From: Pyropia yezoensis
Lineage: Eukaryota; Rhodophyta; Bangiophyceae; Bangiales; Bangiaceae
NCBI GenBank assembly: GCA_009829735.1
Contig: CM020619.1
Location: forward strand, 3,788,590 to 3,852,589
Direction of reading: 5' to 3'
Length of the DNA stretch: 64,000 bases
Part shown: in pieces, positions 33,277-43,684 of the stretch
Position numbering within the stretch: the first letter of the stretch is position 1
How the letters are laid out: every line of letters starts with the position of its first letter
The notes under the pieces: model-generated
What the model was told of the DNA's origin: nothing
The model's database searches: none
The model's input: the letters and a program-made list of their open reading frames with translations, nothing else
Position numbers and translations under genes: made by a program

Positions 33277-34923
33277 CTACACACACGCCGCGGGGGGCTG
33301 GGTGAAGGAAAACACCTCCATCGAGGACAGCTCAGGACCCCCCCCCTGGCGCCCCGACCCCGCCGCCGCGTACAGCACCCCGTTGCAGACGGCGCCGGTG
33401 GTGGCGTGGCGGCCTTGGGTGCCCTGCACGCCCTTGAGCATCGGCGCGTCGACAGTCAGCATCTTATCGGCGGCCACGTCGAGCACCTCGGTGCTGGGCG
33501 ACACCTTGCCGTCGCCCTCGCCGCCCGCCACCACCACCCGGCCGCCAATCGCCCCCACCACCGGTGCGCCCCGCCCAGTAGCCAGCCGCGAGCGGAGGGT
33601 GCGCCACCGCCGGGTGGCAAGGTTGTACACGTCAATCTGCTGCCTGGTGGCGGCGAACGTGTCGGCCGCCCCGCCGTCGCGGCCGCCGGCGAGGACGATC
33701 TCGCCCCCAACCACCACCGCCGACACGTGGTCACGCGAGCGGGGCGCCGACGGGAGCGCCTCCCACCGCCCATTTGGCCCGCCGCCTGCGGGCGGGGTAA
33801 AGCGGGACAGCGTGCGCTTGCTGGTGCTCCCGATGCCGTGGCCGCCCACGTTGCCGCCAGCCACATAGATGGAGCCACCCACCGCCACCGCCGCGGCGGC
33901 ACCGCGGCGATGGGCGGCTGGAATGACCGAAGAGCCCGTCGACCAGCGGTTGGTGGCGGGCGTGTACACGAGCACCCGCGGGACGGTCTGTTCCCTCGGA
34001 TAAAAGCCCGTGAACGCAGACAGGATGTAGATGTGGTCGCCCAACGACACACACTGCATGTGGTGGATGCCACCGGCGGTGTACGGGGGGGCTGCACGCC
34101 AGCTCCACGACCGCTGCCGCGGGTTGTACCGGAGGGTGGCCTTGCCGGGCGCCTTTGGGGAGCGCCCGCCAATGAGGAAGAACTCGCCCTTGTGGGCCAC
34201 AAAGCAGTTCTCATGGCGCCGCTGGCCATCCGGAAAGCTGGGCGCCGCCGACCAGGCGGGCGCCCACGCCGACGACGTCGGCGTCTTTGGCGGCGGCGTG
34301 GGGGCGGGCGTGGCGGTGGGCTTGGCCTTTGGCTTGGCTGCCGGCGTGGGCGCCTTGCCCACCCGGATGGTGCGGATCATGTTGATGGACGGGTGGTTCT
34401 TGCCCGGCAGCCGCGCCAGCCGCACCCGCACCCCCGACGCGTCGACGGCGAGGCCCTTGGCCTGCACCGTTGTTGCGCGGTTCTTCGTGCGGCGGGCGGC
34501 GACAAAGATGTCATACTTCTGCCGCAGCGGCCGCAGCGCCGCCGCCCCCGCCGCCGCGTTGCCCGACACGAGGATATCAAACACGCGGCGGCCGGGGGCG
34601 TCAAAGTAGAGCTCCGCAAAGCCCAGCATCAGGTCGTAGGTGCCCGCCGCAGGGACGGGGATGACAAACTCCACGTCCCCGCCCCAGCGGAAGGCCGACG
34701 ACGCGTACACCGCGTCGATGATGGTGTTGGCCATGGACCGGCGGGGCTCGGGGGCGTACGACCTGACGGGGCTGACCGCGTAGGTGGCGGCGGGCCGCGT
34801 CCACGACACCGCCCCGCCCGCATCGTAGGTGGCCAGTTTGGCGCCGCCGGCGGGGGTGGCCCCCGCCGCCGCCACCGCCACCGCGGCGGCGACGGCGGCC
34901 GCCAGCAGCCGCCGGGGAGCCAT
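33277..34923 (-). CDS. Secreted malectin-kelch protein
   Basis: 548 residues from the ATG at 34923. The order is: signal peptide (1-27, hydrophobic Ala/Val core after MAPRRLL); a malectin-type carbohydrate-binding domain (about 30-190) with WGGDVEFVIPVPAAGTYDLM, LGFAELYFDAPGRRVFDILV and the closing HPSINMIRTIRVG; a Pro/Thr/Ala linker; and kelch repeats to the end, each with a Gly-Gly pair and downstream Tyr/Trp (FFLIGGRSPKAPG, IYVAGGNVGGHG, IVLAGGRDGG, VVVAGGEGDG, LYAAAGSGRQGG). Malectin domains bind glycans and kelch propellers bind proteins or sugars, so a cell-wall or ER-lumen role is likely. No transmembrane segment follows. The longer upstream frame is C-rich noise. Confidence 0.88.
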   Translation of the reverse strand: MAPRRLLAAAVAAAVAVAAAGATPAGGAKLATYDAGGAVSWTRPAATYAVSPVRSYAPEPRRSMANTIIDAVYASSAFRWGGDVEFVIPVPAAGTYDLMLGFAELYFDAPGRRVFDILVSGNAAAGAAALRPLRQKYDIFVAARRTKNRATTVQAKGLAVDASGVRVRLARLPGKNHPSINMIRTIRVGKAPTPAAKPKAKPTATPAPTPPPKTPTSSAWAPAWSAAPSFPDGQRRHENCFVAHKGEFFLIGGRSPKAPGKATLRYNPRQRSWSWRAAPPYTAGGIHHMQCVSLGDHIYILSAFTGFYPREQTVPRVLVYTPATNRWSTGSSVIPAAHRRGAAAAVAVGGSIYVAGGNVGGHGIGSTSKRTLSRFTPPAGGGPNGRWEALPSAPRSRDHVSAVVVGGEIVLAGGRDGGAADTFAATRQQIDVYNLATRRWRTLRSRLATGRGAPVVGAIGGRVVVAGGEGDGKVSPSTEVLDVAADKMLTVDAPMLKGVQGTQGRHATTGAVCNGVLYAAAGSGRQGGGPELSSMEVFSFTQPPAACV

Positions 34924-36095
34924 CCGTTGCGCGGCGGAGGAGGGGGGGAGGGGGGAGGTGGCGGGGCGTGCAGCGGAGAAGGACAGATCCGGGGAGTGGG
35001 GGGGAGGATGGGGGGTGAGGAGGAGGAGCAGCCACGCGCCCACCGAGCTGCAATGGTGAGGGACGTCACCGCATGCGGGCCGAGAGAGACTGGCGGGGAG
35101 GCAAGAGCGCTCTTGTGGACGCCCCACCACCACCCCCCCCCCCCGGCGCCCCCTTGTCTGGTCGCGCACCCAGCGGGCGGTCGATGCACGGGGGGCGGGG
35201 GCGGTGGCCACGCGGCCGCCAGCGCCCCGCCCGACGGTGATGCTCCCAGGGGGTGGGCGGCTGGAAACGGGCGCCGCGCAGCAGCGGCGTAAACACAAGG
35301 CACGGACGGGCGGCGTGTGGTGGACGCGCACAACGGTCGCGTCGCGGTGAGACCGACGGGCGTGGCGTAAATGCCGCACGGTGGAAGGCGGGGGGGGGGG
35401 GGGGGGGGGGGGGGTGCAAAGATGGGCCCCCCCCCGTGCCCGCGGTGCGCGCGTCTGTTCCCGCAGCGATGCGGCGAGACGCGGGATGCGGATGTCAACG
35501 GCTGGCCCTGTCACTCCAGCAATGGCAGTGACGCCCCTTTACCAACCCCCCCCCCCCCCTCGCCTCCTCCTCCCCGCACACACACAACAACGGACACTGC
35601 ATATCGTTCCGTCGGGGTGTTTCGTCGACGCGCATGCGGCGAGAGGCGGTCACGGCGCGAGGACGGCGGCAGTCGTCAGCATGACGACCCCCTACCCGCC
35701 CCCTCCCAAGCGGAAAAACTGGGTGGGGGCTGGACGATGTACTCTGGGTGTACACGCTGCTGCCAGTGCGCGATGGGAAGTGATGGACGACGACGGCGTC
35801 ACCAGTGTGTACATAGGATAAGGCCAGGCAGTGGGGGTGGCAGTGTCGGTAGCGGCGGCGGTGGCGGCGGCGTCGGCGGGGGTGGCGGTGGCGAGCGCCA
35901 CCGGGGCGTGACAGCGCGGGCCACGGGCGGCAGTCGGGTAGTGCATTTCTAGCCACGGCCCACGTAGTGCAGCGCTGACACGTAGGCTACAGGGGTGCCC
36001 ACCGCCGCTCGTTCGCCAGGTCGCCCCAGGCTGGCGGAGAGGGCACGCGCATGGCGTGCGGAGCGTGCGGCACAGGTCGTGCCCCCGCTGTCCTC
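34924..36095. other. Malectin-kelch upstream region
   Basis: About 1.2 kb with GC-rich flanks. A run of 25 G lies at 35390-35414 and GGC/GGT tracts around 35840-35900. No gene is recognised. Confidence 0.4.
35390..35414. repeat. 25-nt G homopolymer
   Basis: Uninterrupted run of 25 G. Confidence 0.95.
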
Positions 36096-36099
36096 CTGA

Positions 36100-36550
36100 C
36101 ACCCCCAGTTAAGCCGGCCTGAGAGCGGACAGCAGGGTTCAGAGCGATTTCGCGTCAGCCATTGGCCCATAGCTCAGAGTCAGGAGCAAACTTACCATAT
36201 ACTGATAATATATGAACTATTCCAGGCTTCGGAGCACGTGTCGCAAGGAAATCGAGCATGGTCGCGAAGAGCCTCTGAACCAACGCTGAACCAACGAGAA
36301 CCATCAACGTGTCTTATATGCATAAAACAGCTCTCGTCATGGTGTAGTTTATGGTACTCGCAAAGAACGCGAACAGGCGCTTCCTCATCTGGCATGTGAG
36401 AGTCTGTACTCGTTGTTCCATATTGATTGCCCTGGGGATGTTTCGTTGTCCAATGGGAATATCGTATCGAGCCGGAAGTCATTTGAATGCTGTAGGTGTC
36501 TGATGTAAGCCATATTCGCCGCGACTGGAGTCCACCCTTAACTGGGGGTG
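36100..36550. mobile_element. 451-bp miniature transposon, CACCCCCAG termini, 4-bp target duplication
   Basis: Both ends read inward CACCCCCAGTTAAG. A direct CTGA flanks the element (36096-36099 and 36551-36554). The right subterminal region on the minus strand (GGGTGGACTCC, GAATATGGCTTACATC, CTCGATACG) matches the larger element at the left edge of the window. The left subterminal region shares GCGGACA-AG-GTTCAGAG with it. The interior is AT-richer and has no credible ORF. Termini starting CAC and a 4-bp duplication fit Chapaev-type CMC elements. Confidence 0.9.
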
Positions 36551-36554
36551 CTGA

Positions 36555-37027
36555 GCCGGCCGGCCCGTGCTGAAAAGCAGACGACTTGTGTGTTGGCAGG
36601 AATTTCTCTGTGAGATTCACTGTCACGGCGGCTTGTGCTCACGGGTGGGTTGAACGACGGCGGCCGTGCTGGCAAATCCCGCCATCCTTCAGTGGCAGCA
36701 TCTGTGCACTTGCTGACAGTACTGTAGGTACATACATAATCCAGATCTGTGGACATTTCGCTGATGATGCGACACTCAACATTCGACAGTCTGCCCTCAG
36801 TAATTACCACGGACGCAAGAGACTGTAAGTACTTCGACTAGTCTGTCTCGACGGCGTCGTGGCGATCCGACGCCTTCGCCTTGACGCCGATGCACAGCGC
36901 TTGACGTGTCCCCCACTGTCCTGTTTGAAAGCAGATGTCCCTGCCCTACCTGCGTTGACCCTAGCCCCCCTCCCCTGTTCCTTTTCGTCTTCATTCCCTT
37001 CATATTCCCCTCTTTGACTTCACCACC
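36555..37027. other. Ankyrin gene upstream region
   Basis: About 470 bp with a pyrimidine-rich stretch just before the ankyrin ATG (about 36960-37020). Presumed promoter and leader. No gene is seen. Confidence 0.4.
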
Positions 37028-37663
37028 ATGGCGCCCACGACCGCTCCTTCCATTGACGCCCTCGCGGAGGCGATCGCCGACGCGGCCCGCTCGGGCGACC
37101 TGCCCGCTCTGTCGGCTGCGCTGGCCGCGGCAGGCTCCCCTCCAGCCGGCGCTGAGGCCGCTGCTGGGGCTGCCGTCGCCGCCGGGGTGCCCGCCTCCTC
37201 TGCCGCTCCCACCGCGCCTGCCGGTGCGGGCGGCCCCCCCCTGGCGGCGCTGCTTGGCCACCCCTCCCCCCCCTCGGGCAACACGGCGCTGCACCTGGCG
37301 GCGGCCAACGGGCACGCGGCGGCGGTGGCGGCGCTGCTTGCCGCGGGCGCGCCCGTTGACGCTCGCAACGACGCGGGCAACACGGCGCTGCACTACGCGG
37401 CGCTGGTCGGCGCCGCGCCGGCGGTGGCCGCCCTCCTTGCCGCGGGTGCCGACGCGGTGGCGGAGAATGGGTGGGGGCGCACCGCGCTGGACGAGGCGAC
37501 GGGGGGGGGGCACGACACGGTGGTGCGGGCGCTGTGGGCGCACGTGGGGGGGGGGGGGGGGGGGGGGGCGGGAGCAGAGGGGGGGGGGGAGGGGGGTGGC
37601 GCCCCTGACGACGGCAACGCCATGGGTGGAGGGGAGTCGGCGGGTGCGGGGATGGATGAATGA
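37028..37663 (+). CDS. Small ankyrin-repeat protein
   Basis: 211 residues, ATG in context ACCATGG. After an Ala-rich N-terminal helix region (LAEAIADAARSGDLPALSAAL) come ankyrin repeats: NTALHLAAANGHAAAVAALL, NTALHYAALVGAAPAVAALL, then a partial GRTALDEATGGGHDTVVRAL. The N-terminal RSGDLPALSAAL is itself a degenerate repeat split by a Pro/Ala insert. The tail is a poly-Gly/Glu stretch encoded partly by G homopolymers, so its exact frame is uncertain. Ankyrin repeats are generic protein-binding modules. Single-domain members include proteasome chaperones of the gankyrin type, but nothing here proves that role. No signal peptide. Confidence 0.85.
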   Translation: MAPTTAPSIDALAEAIADAARSGDLPALSAALAAAGSPPAGAEAAAGAAVAAGVPASSAAPTAPAGAGGPPLAALLGHPSPPSGNTALHLAAANGHAAAVAALLAAGAPVDARNDAGNTALHYAALVGAAPAVAALLAAGADAVAENGWGRTALDEATGGGHDTVVRALWAHVGGGGGGGAGAEGGGEGGGAPDDGNAMGGGESAGAGMDE

Positions 37664-39330
37664 GCTTGCTGTGTGTGGTGGCTGTGCCGATTGGGCGCAG
37701 TGGTGCCTTGGTGGCCGGGGGGTGGGGAGGAGGGGGGATCATCCTGAGTGCGCCCCGAGGAGCGGCGTGGGGTGGTCGAGCCGCGACGATGCGGCGCGTC
37801 CTGCCTGGCATGGTGGCAGCTGGTGGTAGTGACGGCAGCCACAGCCGGAACTGGCGGTGGTGGCTGGCGGTGGCGGCGATAGCGGCTGGCTGCGGCGGCT
37901 GCGGTGGCCGGCGGCGGCGGCTGCAGCGGTTGCGTTGCGGCTGCAGCGGTGGCGTGGCTGCTGCGGCTGCAGCGGTGGCGTTGCTGTGGCTGGTGGTGGT
38001 GGCGGCGGTGGCGGTGGCGGTGGCGGTGGCGGTGGCAGTGGCAGTAGCGGTGGCGGTGGCGGTGACGGTGGCGGTGGCGGTCGTGGTGGCGGTGGGTACG
38101 GCGACGATTGTGGGTGGCGGTGGCGATTGCGGCGGGGACGGCGTCGATTGCTGGCGGTGTTTGTGGCAACGCCTGTGTTGTGCACCACTCTCCGTTGCCC
38201 GTTGTCTGGGACGCGGGCGGCAAGTTTGGGTGCGCTGGCTGTTGCGAAGAGGCGTGCTGCTCCCCGCGGCCCGTCGGGGATGGCGAACCCTCCGCGGTGG
38301 GCGCAGGTGACGTGCACAGTGGGGGTTGGGTAGGCGTCGTCAACGACTGTCTTTGGCCTGTCGTTCCCGCCGCCGCCTTTAATGGGGCAGGCGCGCCCTC
38401 CTCACCCGCCCCGTGGGCTGCTCGTGGGTGGCAGGGCATGATGGGAGAGTGCATTCCGTTTGTCACGCGGGCGGGAGAGTCGCCGCCCCGGCCCCGCGGG
38501 GCTGGGGCCTCTCCCTCTCCGTTGGGGTGGCGCTCATTAGTGGCCGCCGCCCACTGCCGACAGTCCCCACTACTTCGGCGACGGTGGTGGTGACGGCAGC
38601 AGACGGTTGGGGTGATACAAAGAGAAAAAAAAACAGGACTTGGACATGAGACATGGGAGGCAGTGCCGCTCCCGCTGTATCGCCGGCGAGGCCCTCCCGC
38701 CACCGCGCTGCCGTCAGGCGATACCTTGGCTGCCGCTGCCGCTCGATGACCGGCGGCGGCGCTGAGCGCGCCCTCTGCCAGGACGCCGCGTCCGCCGCTC
38801 ACTCGCTGGGGGAGCGAGGCGGTCGAGAGGTGTCGGACGCGTGGCGCCCCAACGGCGAGTTGCCATGGTCAAGTCCAAGAATTCATGGCGTTGCCGATCA
38901 AGTAGTGGGCCGCCCCTCGTGCCTTTCTCGGTGGCGGTGCCGCCGCGCCACCGTGGCCACGACACCCGTCATCCGTGATGCATTCTTTTACGGTGGCGAC
39001 TGGCATGCCCAGACCCCCGCGGCTGCGGCCGCCCGTAGACCGACCGCCCGTCTGGAGGATTGTGCTGCCTAGTGGTCGTCGCGGCCTATTTTTGTGTCTC
39101 CTCCGTGCCCGCGCCGCCATCCCATCGGCTGGCGCGTGCGCAAACGGCTAGTGGGGCCGAGGCCCCGCCACGTCGCCGTGGCAGCTGGACGTCATCGCTC
39201 GCCGACTGTCGTGGCGCAGGCGGCAGCCCCCGCCAGCATCTCCACCTCCGAGGGTCTCCTACCTGACGACTCGCTCACCCCGCCTCTGCTCTTCCCTCCA
39301 CAGCCCCCCCACCCCTCACGCTCGGTGGCC
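37664..39330. other. Low-complexity intergenic region
   Basis: About 1.7 kb with GGT/GGC/GCT tracts at 37.85-38.1 kb and mixed sequence from 38.3 kb. Long frames on both strands reflect the repeats. No gene is recognised. The last few hundred bp should hold the phosphotransacetylase promoter. Confidence 0.45.
37989..38096. repeat. (GGTGGC)n-type microsatellite
   Basis: Mostly GGTGGC hexamers with a few interruptions (CAGTGG, TAGCGG, GACGGT). Confidence 0.85.
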
Positions 39331-42300
39331 ATGCTGGCGGTATGGCGGGCGGGCTGGCGCCCTCCCATGGCGGCATGGGGTTGTGGGCGGGTGTCGCCTT
39401 TGTTGCCCATATCTCGGTGCTTGTCCGTGACAGCCGCGGCGGCGCAGCGGTCGGCAGCCAGCCCCCTTTCGCCCCCACCCCGTTCCGTCGCGTCGCCCGC
39501 GTCGGCCGTTTATGTGCACCCCACCTCACGTGATGCCGCCACCGCCCCCGTGCTGGTGGGCCTCCTCAGCGCCCTCGAGGGGGCCCACACGCACCTCGGC
39601 TTTTTCCGCCCGGTCGGCGGCCTGTCCAAGTTGGCCTCCTCCCCCGCCGCGCCCGTGGCCGCCGCCGCCGCTGACGCCGACGGGTCGGCCGACCCGCACG
39701 TACGGCTCATGGCCGCGGTGTGCCCTACGGTGGTGGCTCTGCCCGACCGCGCCGCGGCGGTGGGGGTGTCCCCGCGGGAGGCCATGGCGGGCCTGGCGGG
39801 GGGCGTCAAGGGGCCTGACGCGGACCGGCTGCTCGACGTCATCGCCTCCCGCTACGAGGCTTACCGGGAAGCCTCACCGGAGGCGGCGCTGGTGGTGGCC
39901 GAAGGGGGGCACCTCCGGTCGGTGGCGGTTGCTGACGCCACCGCCTTCCACGCCGCCGCCGCCCGCTCCATGGGCGCCCCCATGCTCCTTGTGGCCGACG
40001 GCCGGTCTGGCGATGTGGACGAGATTGTGTCCATGGCCGCGGGGGCAGTGCGGCAGGTGCGGGGCGTGTCGGCCGAGGTGCTGTCCGTGTTGGTCAATCG
40101 GCTTCCCCCAGACGGGGCTCACGGCAGCGGTGGCGGCCTGGCCGACCGCCTGGCAGCCCGTTTTGCCGCGGCAGGTATTCCGTACGCGGGCGCCCTGCCG
40201 TACGACCGTACCCTAGGGTCCTTACGGATGAATGAGGTAGCTGCCTGGCTCGGCGCCGATGTCTTGGGTGGCGCCACCCAGCTGGACGACTCTGCTGTGG
40301 ATATGGAGGGGGTGTTCGTCGCCACGTTGCAGCTGCCTGCGCTTCTGGCCACCCTGGCAACCCAGCCGGGGGTATTGTTGCGACGACGTCACGGAGCGGT
40401 CCTGCACGCCCTACGGGCGGCGGTGCGGGCGGCGCCGGGGGGGTCGCTGTCGCTGGTGGACGCGGCGGCGGTCATGCGGCGGGCGGACGCGGCGCTCGAC
40501 GACGCGGCTGTTGCATCGATCCTGCGCTTCTTATCCAGCGGCGGCGGCGGTGCCGCTTCTGCCGCTGCCACCACTGGGAACGGCCTGACCGTCGCCGATA
40601 TGGAGACCGAGCTCCGCCCCGGTGCACTCCTCATCACTGCCGCCGATCGGCTGGACGTCCTCGCCGGCGCCTTGCTGTCGGGGCTGGACGTGCGGGGGCA
40701 GGGGAGCGTGGCGGGTGTTTTGCTGACGGGGCCGGGCGACCGGCAAGCGGTACGGGACCTGCTTGCCGCCATGGGCGACCCTACCGCCACGTCGGCGACG
40801 GTGGCGGCGATAGGGGAGGAGGATGGTGCAGGCAGTGCCGATGAGCAGGGCGCCAGTGATGGCAGGGACGGTCGCCGTGCTTCTTTGCCGTCCCCTATCC
40901 TCGCTGTTCCGCCCGTCCTGTCCGTGACGGCGGATACCTTTAACACTGTTCGTGCGCTAACGGGCGTGCAGACAGACATCCTTCCTTCCAGTTCACGCAA
41001 AGTGGAACGTTCCCGGCTGCTGTGGGAGGCCCACATCGACACCCCTCGGCTGGTCGAATCGCTGACTACTCCTCGGGAGCGAGTGCTGACACCCCGCATG
41101 TTCCAGCGCTCCTACTTTGCCGCCGCCACTTCCTCGGGTGCGCACATTGTGCTGCCCGAGGGCACCGAGCCCCGCATTCTTCGCGCTGCTGCGGAGATCC
41201 TCCGTCGCGGAGTGCTTCGCTCAACTCCGTCGGGGGAGGGTGTGGCTGCCTGCGTGGGTGGCGTGACCCTCCTCGGCGTCCCCAATGAGGTGTACGCCGC
41301 CGCTGAGGCGGCACGCGTCTCTCTTGACGGCGCGGTGGTGATGGACCCTACCGACACGAGCTCCCCCGCGTTTCGACGCTACGCCGACCGTCTTGCCGAG
41401 CTTCGCGCGCACAAGGTAAGTGCCGTTTTTGGTTGAGGATGTTTTCTCACTTTCCCTGCATGGAGCCTTTCCCGGCGCTTCAAGATGGAGCGGAGTGAGC
41501 GCTTGCATGTGGGCTTGTGGACTTATGGCGTTTTTTTCCCCATGTATGACTCCGGCTGACGCAGAGCGATGTGGAAGCGATACTCGTCTCGATTTTGGAC
41601 TGCTTATCTTTCCTGCACTGCTTGGAGCTACACAGGGCGTTACAGTTGCCCAGGCGGTTGAGGCGATGCGGTTTGACGTTAACCTTTTTGGGACTCTCAT
41701 GGTGGAGGCTGGGGACGCGTCGGGGATGGTGTCTGGCGCCGCGCATACGACGGCCAGCACTATTCGTCCTGCGCTGCAGCTGATCAAGGCCGCCACCCCC
41801 GGCGGCGTCGTGTCTTCTGTCTTCCTGATGCTCCTTCCGTCGGGGGTGCTAGTGTATGGTGACTGTGCGATCGTGGCCGAGCCGACGGTGGCAGAGCTGG
41901 CTGACATTGCCGTCACATCGGCAGCGACAGCGGCAGCGTTTGGCCTCGACCCTCGGGTGGCGCTCATCTCCTATGCGACAGGCGACTCGACGTCGGGGCC
42001 AGCGGTGGACAAGGTTCGCGACGCCGTAGCCGTCGCCCGCGCTCGCGCCCCCAAGCTCCCTCTCCTTGGGCCCGTGCAGTACGACGCCGCGGTCGACGCG
42101 GGGGTGGCTGCGAAGAAAATCGGCCCTGACGACGACCCCGACGGCGTTGGTGGTCGAGCCAACGTGCTGGTCTTCCCTTCGCTAGAGAGTGGCAACAGCA
42201 TCTACAAGGCAGTTCAGCGGAGCTCAGGCGCCGTCGCCGTGGGGCCCATCCTGCAGGGTCTCCGTATCCCGGGGGCTGTGAATGACCTCAGCCGGGGGGC

Positions 42301-42409
42301 GCGGGTGGAGGATATTGTCAACACCATTGCCGTTACAGCGGTGGTAGCTGCGGCGGGTCGCAAGGCGGGGGGCGCGGAGGGTGCGCCGGCGGCTGTGGCA
42401 GGGTCGTAG
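39331..42409 (+). CDS. PTA: Phosphate acetyltransferase (long bacterial type), two exons
   Basis: Converts acetyl-CoA and phosphate to acetyl phosphate and CoA, working with acetate kinase. Exons are 39331-41415 and 41636-42409. The 220-nt intron begins GTAAGT and ends CTACACAG; joining gives ELRAHK+GVTVAQAVEAM, which restores the family motif. The spliced protein has 952 residues (the E. coli enzyme has 714). Order: Arg-rich, acid-free N-terminus (MLAVWRAGWRPPMAAWGCGR), probably a mitochondrial or plastid leader; an N-terminal BioD/DRTGG-type regulatory part; then the catalytic PTA_PTB domain with HIVLPEGTEPRILRAAA, DASGMVSGAAHTTASTIRPA, SSVFLMLLPSGVLVYGDCAI and SGAVAVGPILQGLRIPGAVN. The Walker A-like segment of the N-terminal domain is not conserved. 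No acetate kinase gene is in the window. Confidence 0.95.
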
Positions 42410-43684
42410 AGCGGGCAGCCAGTGTGGGGCAGCAGTGGCCTCACCAGTGGCGTCCATGTACAGTACAGTCCGTGACCAAAAATCTTTCCCCACCCCCCTA
42501 GAAGGTGTGTGCGTAACACATATGTGTTCTTCGTGTTTTGCGCGCGTTGTTTGTAGGAGATATAAAACGTTCTTTCCAAGTGATCACCTCGTCTCCTGAA
42601 CGGCCTGGGGCCGTGCGGGACATGCGGCATCGGTACTGGTCGCCAGGTTGCCCGGCAGGTCCCGCACACCGGGTGACGGTCGTCATGTTTGAAATGGACA
42701 TTGAAAACCTGCAGTTCCGCCCTCGTCTTCCCGTAGCAGGCGGAAAACAATAAGAGTTCTGGATGTGTAAGACAATTGATAGAAAGAGTGCGCACCTCCT
42801 AAAATCGCCACAGGCACAACACAAAGAGTAGATGAGCAGGTGTTGCGCACCCTTCCATCGGCCTGTAGAGGCCGCAACGTTTTCACTTTCTTGCTGCCAA
42901 CTCTGTACAAGACGGCAGTCTTCGACCCTAAACACTGAGGAAGCGGCACTGTGACGGGTCAGAAAGGAAGCAGACGTTTTCGGGAGGACAACGAGCTTAA
43001 GAAACCCCATGGATGTCGCTTTCTAGCCCAGTATCGTCAGTATGTACCGTACACTGTAGTGTCGCGCGCGGGCGACGGTGGACGTGGCGACGGGCCACGG
43101 CAGACTCCAGGTCCGGCTGAGGTCGTCGAAATACGGCGAATGAATATCGTCGTCCCTTTGCACTTTCGTGTAATTTCAAGTGTGGCTTCTCTGCAACGGA
43201 CACACGTCACGAGTACTGTATCTCCCGAGAGAAGGCTGAGAGAGGAAGCTCCGGCAAGCTCGGGTCGAGCAAGGCGGGAGGACGGCAAAAGCTACCGATC
43301 TAAATCTCCGAGGGCGCCCTCATTGGACGGGGGCGTCTGTGGCTGCAAGGGCACGAAGATCACATTGGTGTGCGTGCCGCAGGCACACCTGTGGGAGTCA
43401 GCAGGCGCGGGTCACGATCATCGTCGAAGAATTAGCGTCCATGATGGACGCTAATTCTCAGTGTCGCCGTTCGGACCTCTCTACCTATGTACCTGGGCGC
43501 CTCTGCTGACACCACCGGGCACTCCTCACCACCACGGCCCCAGCGAGCAGGGTCCGTCATCGCCCACTGGTTCATCACCACCGCCACGTCTCCCCACCCG
43601 GGCTGGTTCTCCCCAACAACAGCTAGTCCTCGCAGAGACAAACACTCGAGTGTGCCGTTCTTCCCAACTCTCCTGCCAGCATCT
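42410..43684. other. Region between PTA and the methyltransferase-like gene
   Basis: About 1.3 kb of moderate GC. It contains a perfect palindrome at 43428-43458. No ORF with a recognisable domain. Confidence 0.45.
43428..43458. repeat. Perfect 14-bp inverted repeat with 3-nt loop
   Basis: AGAATTAGCGTCCA, TGA, then its exact reverse complement, about 230 bp upstream of the next start codon. It could be a regulatory site or a transposon footprint; nothing decides between them. Confidence 0.8.

Noticed and set aside
33406..35292. 628-codon plus-strand frame
   Set aside because: Antisense shadow of the malectin-kelch gene; no motifs.
37850..38100. Regular repeats suggesting a CRISPR array
   Set aside because: They are GGTGGC-type microsatellites without distinct spacers, in a eukaryotic setting.
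41420..41635. Open frame continuing into the PTA second exon without splicing
   Set aside because: The unspliced residues do not match the enzyme family. The GTAAGT donor and CACAG acceptor restore a seamless family motif.
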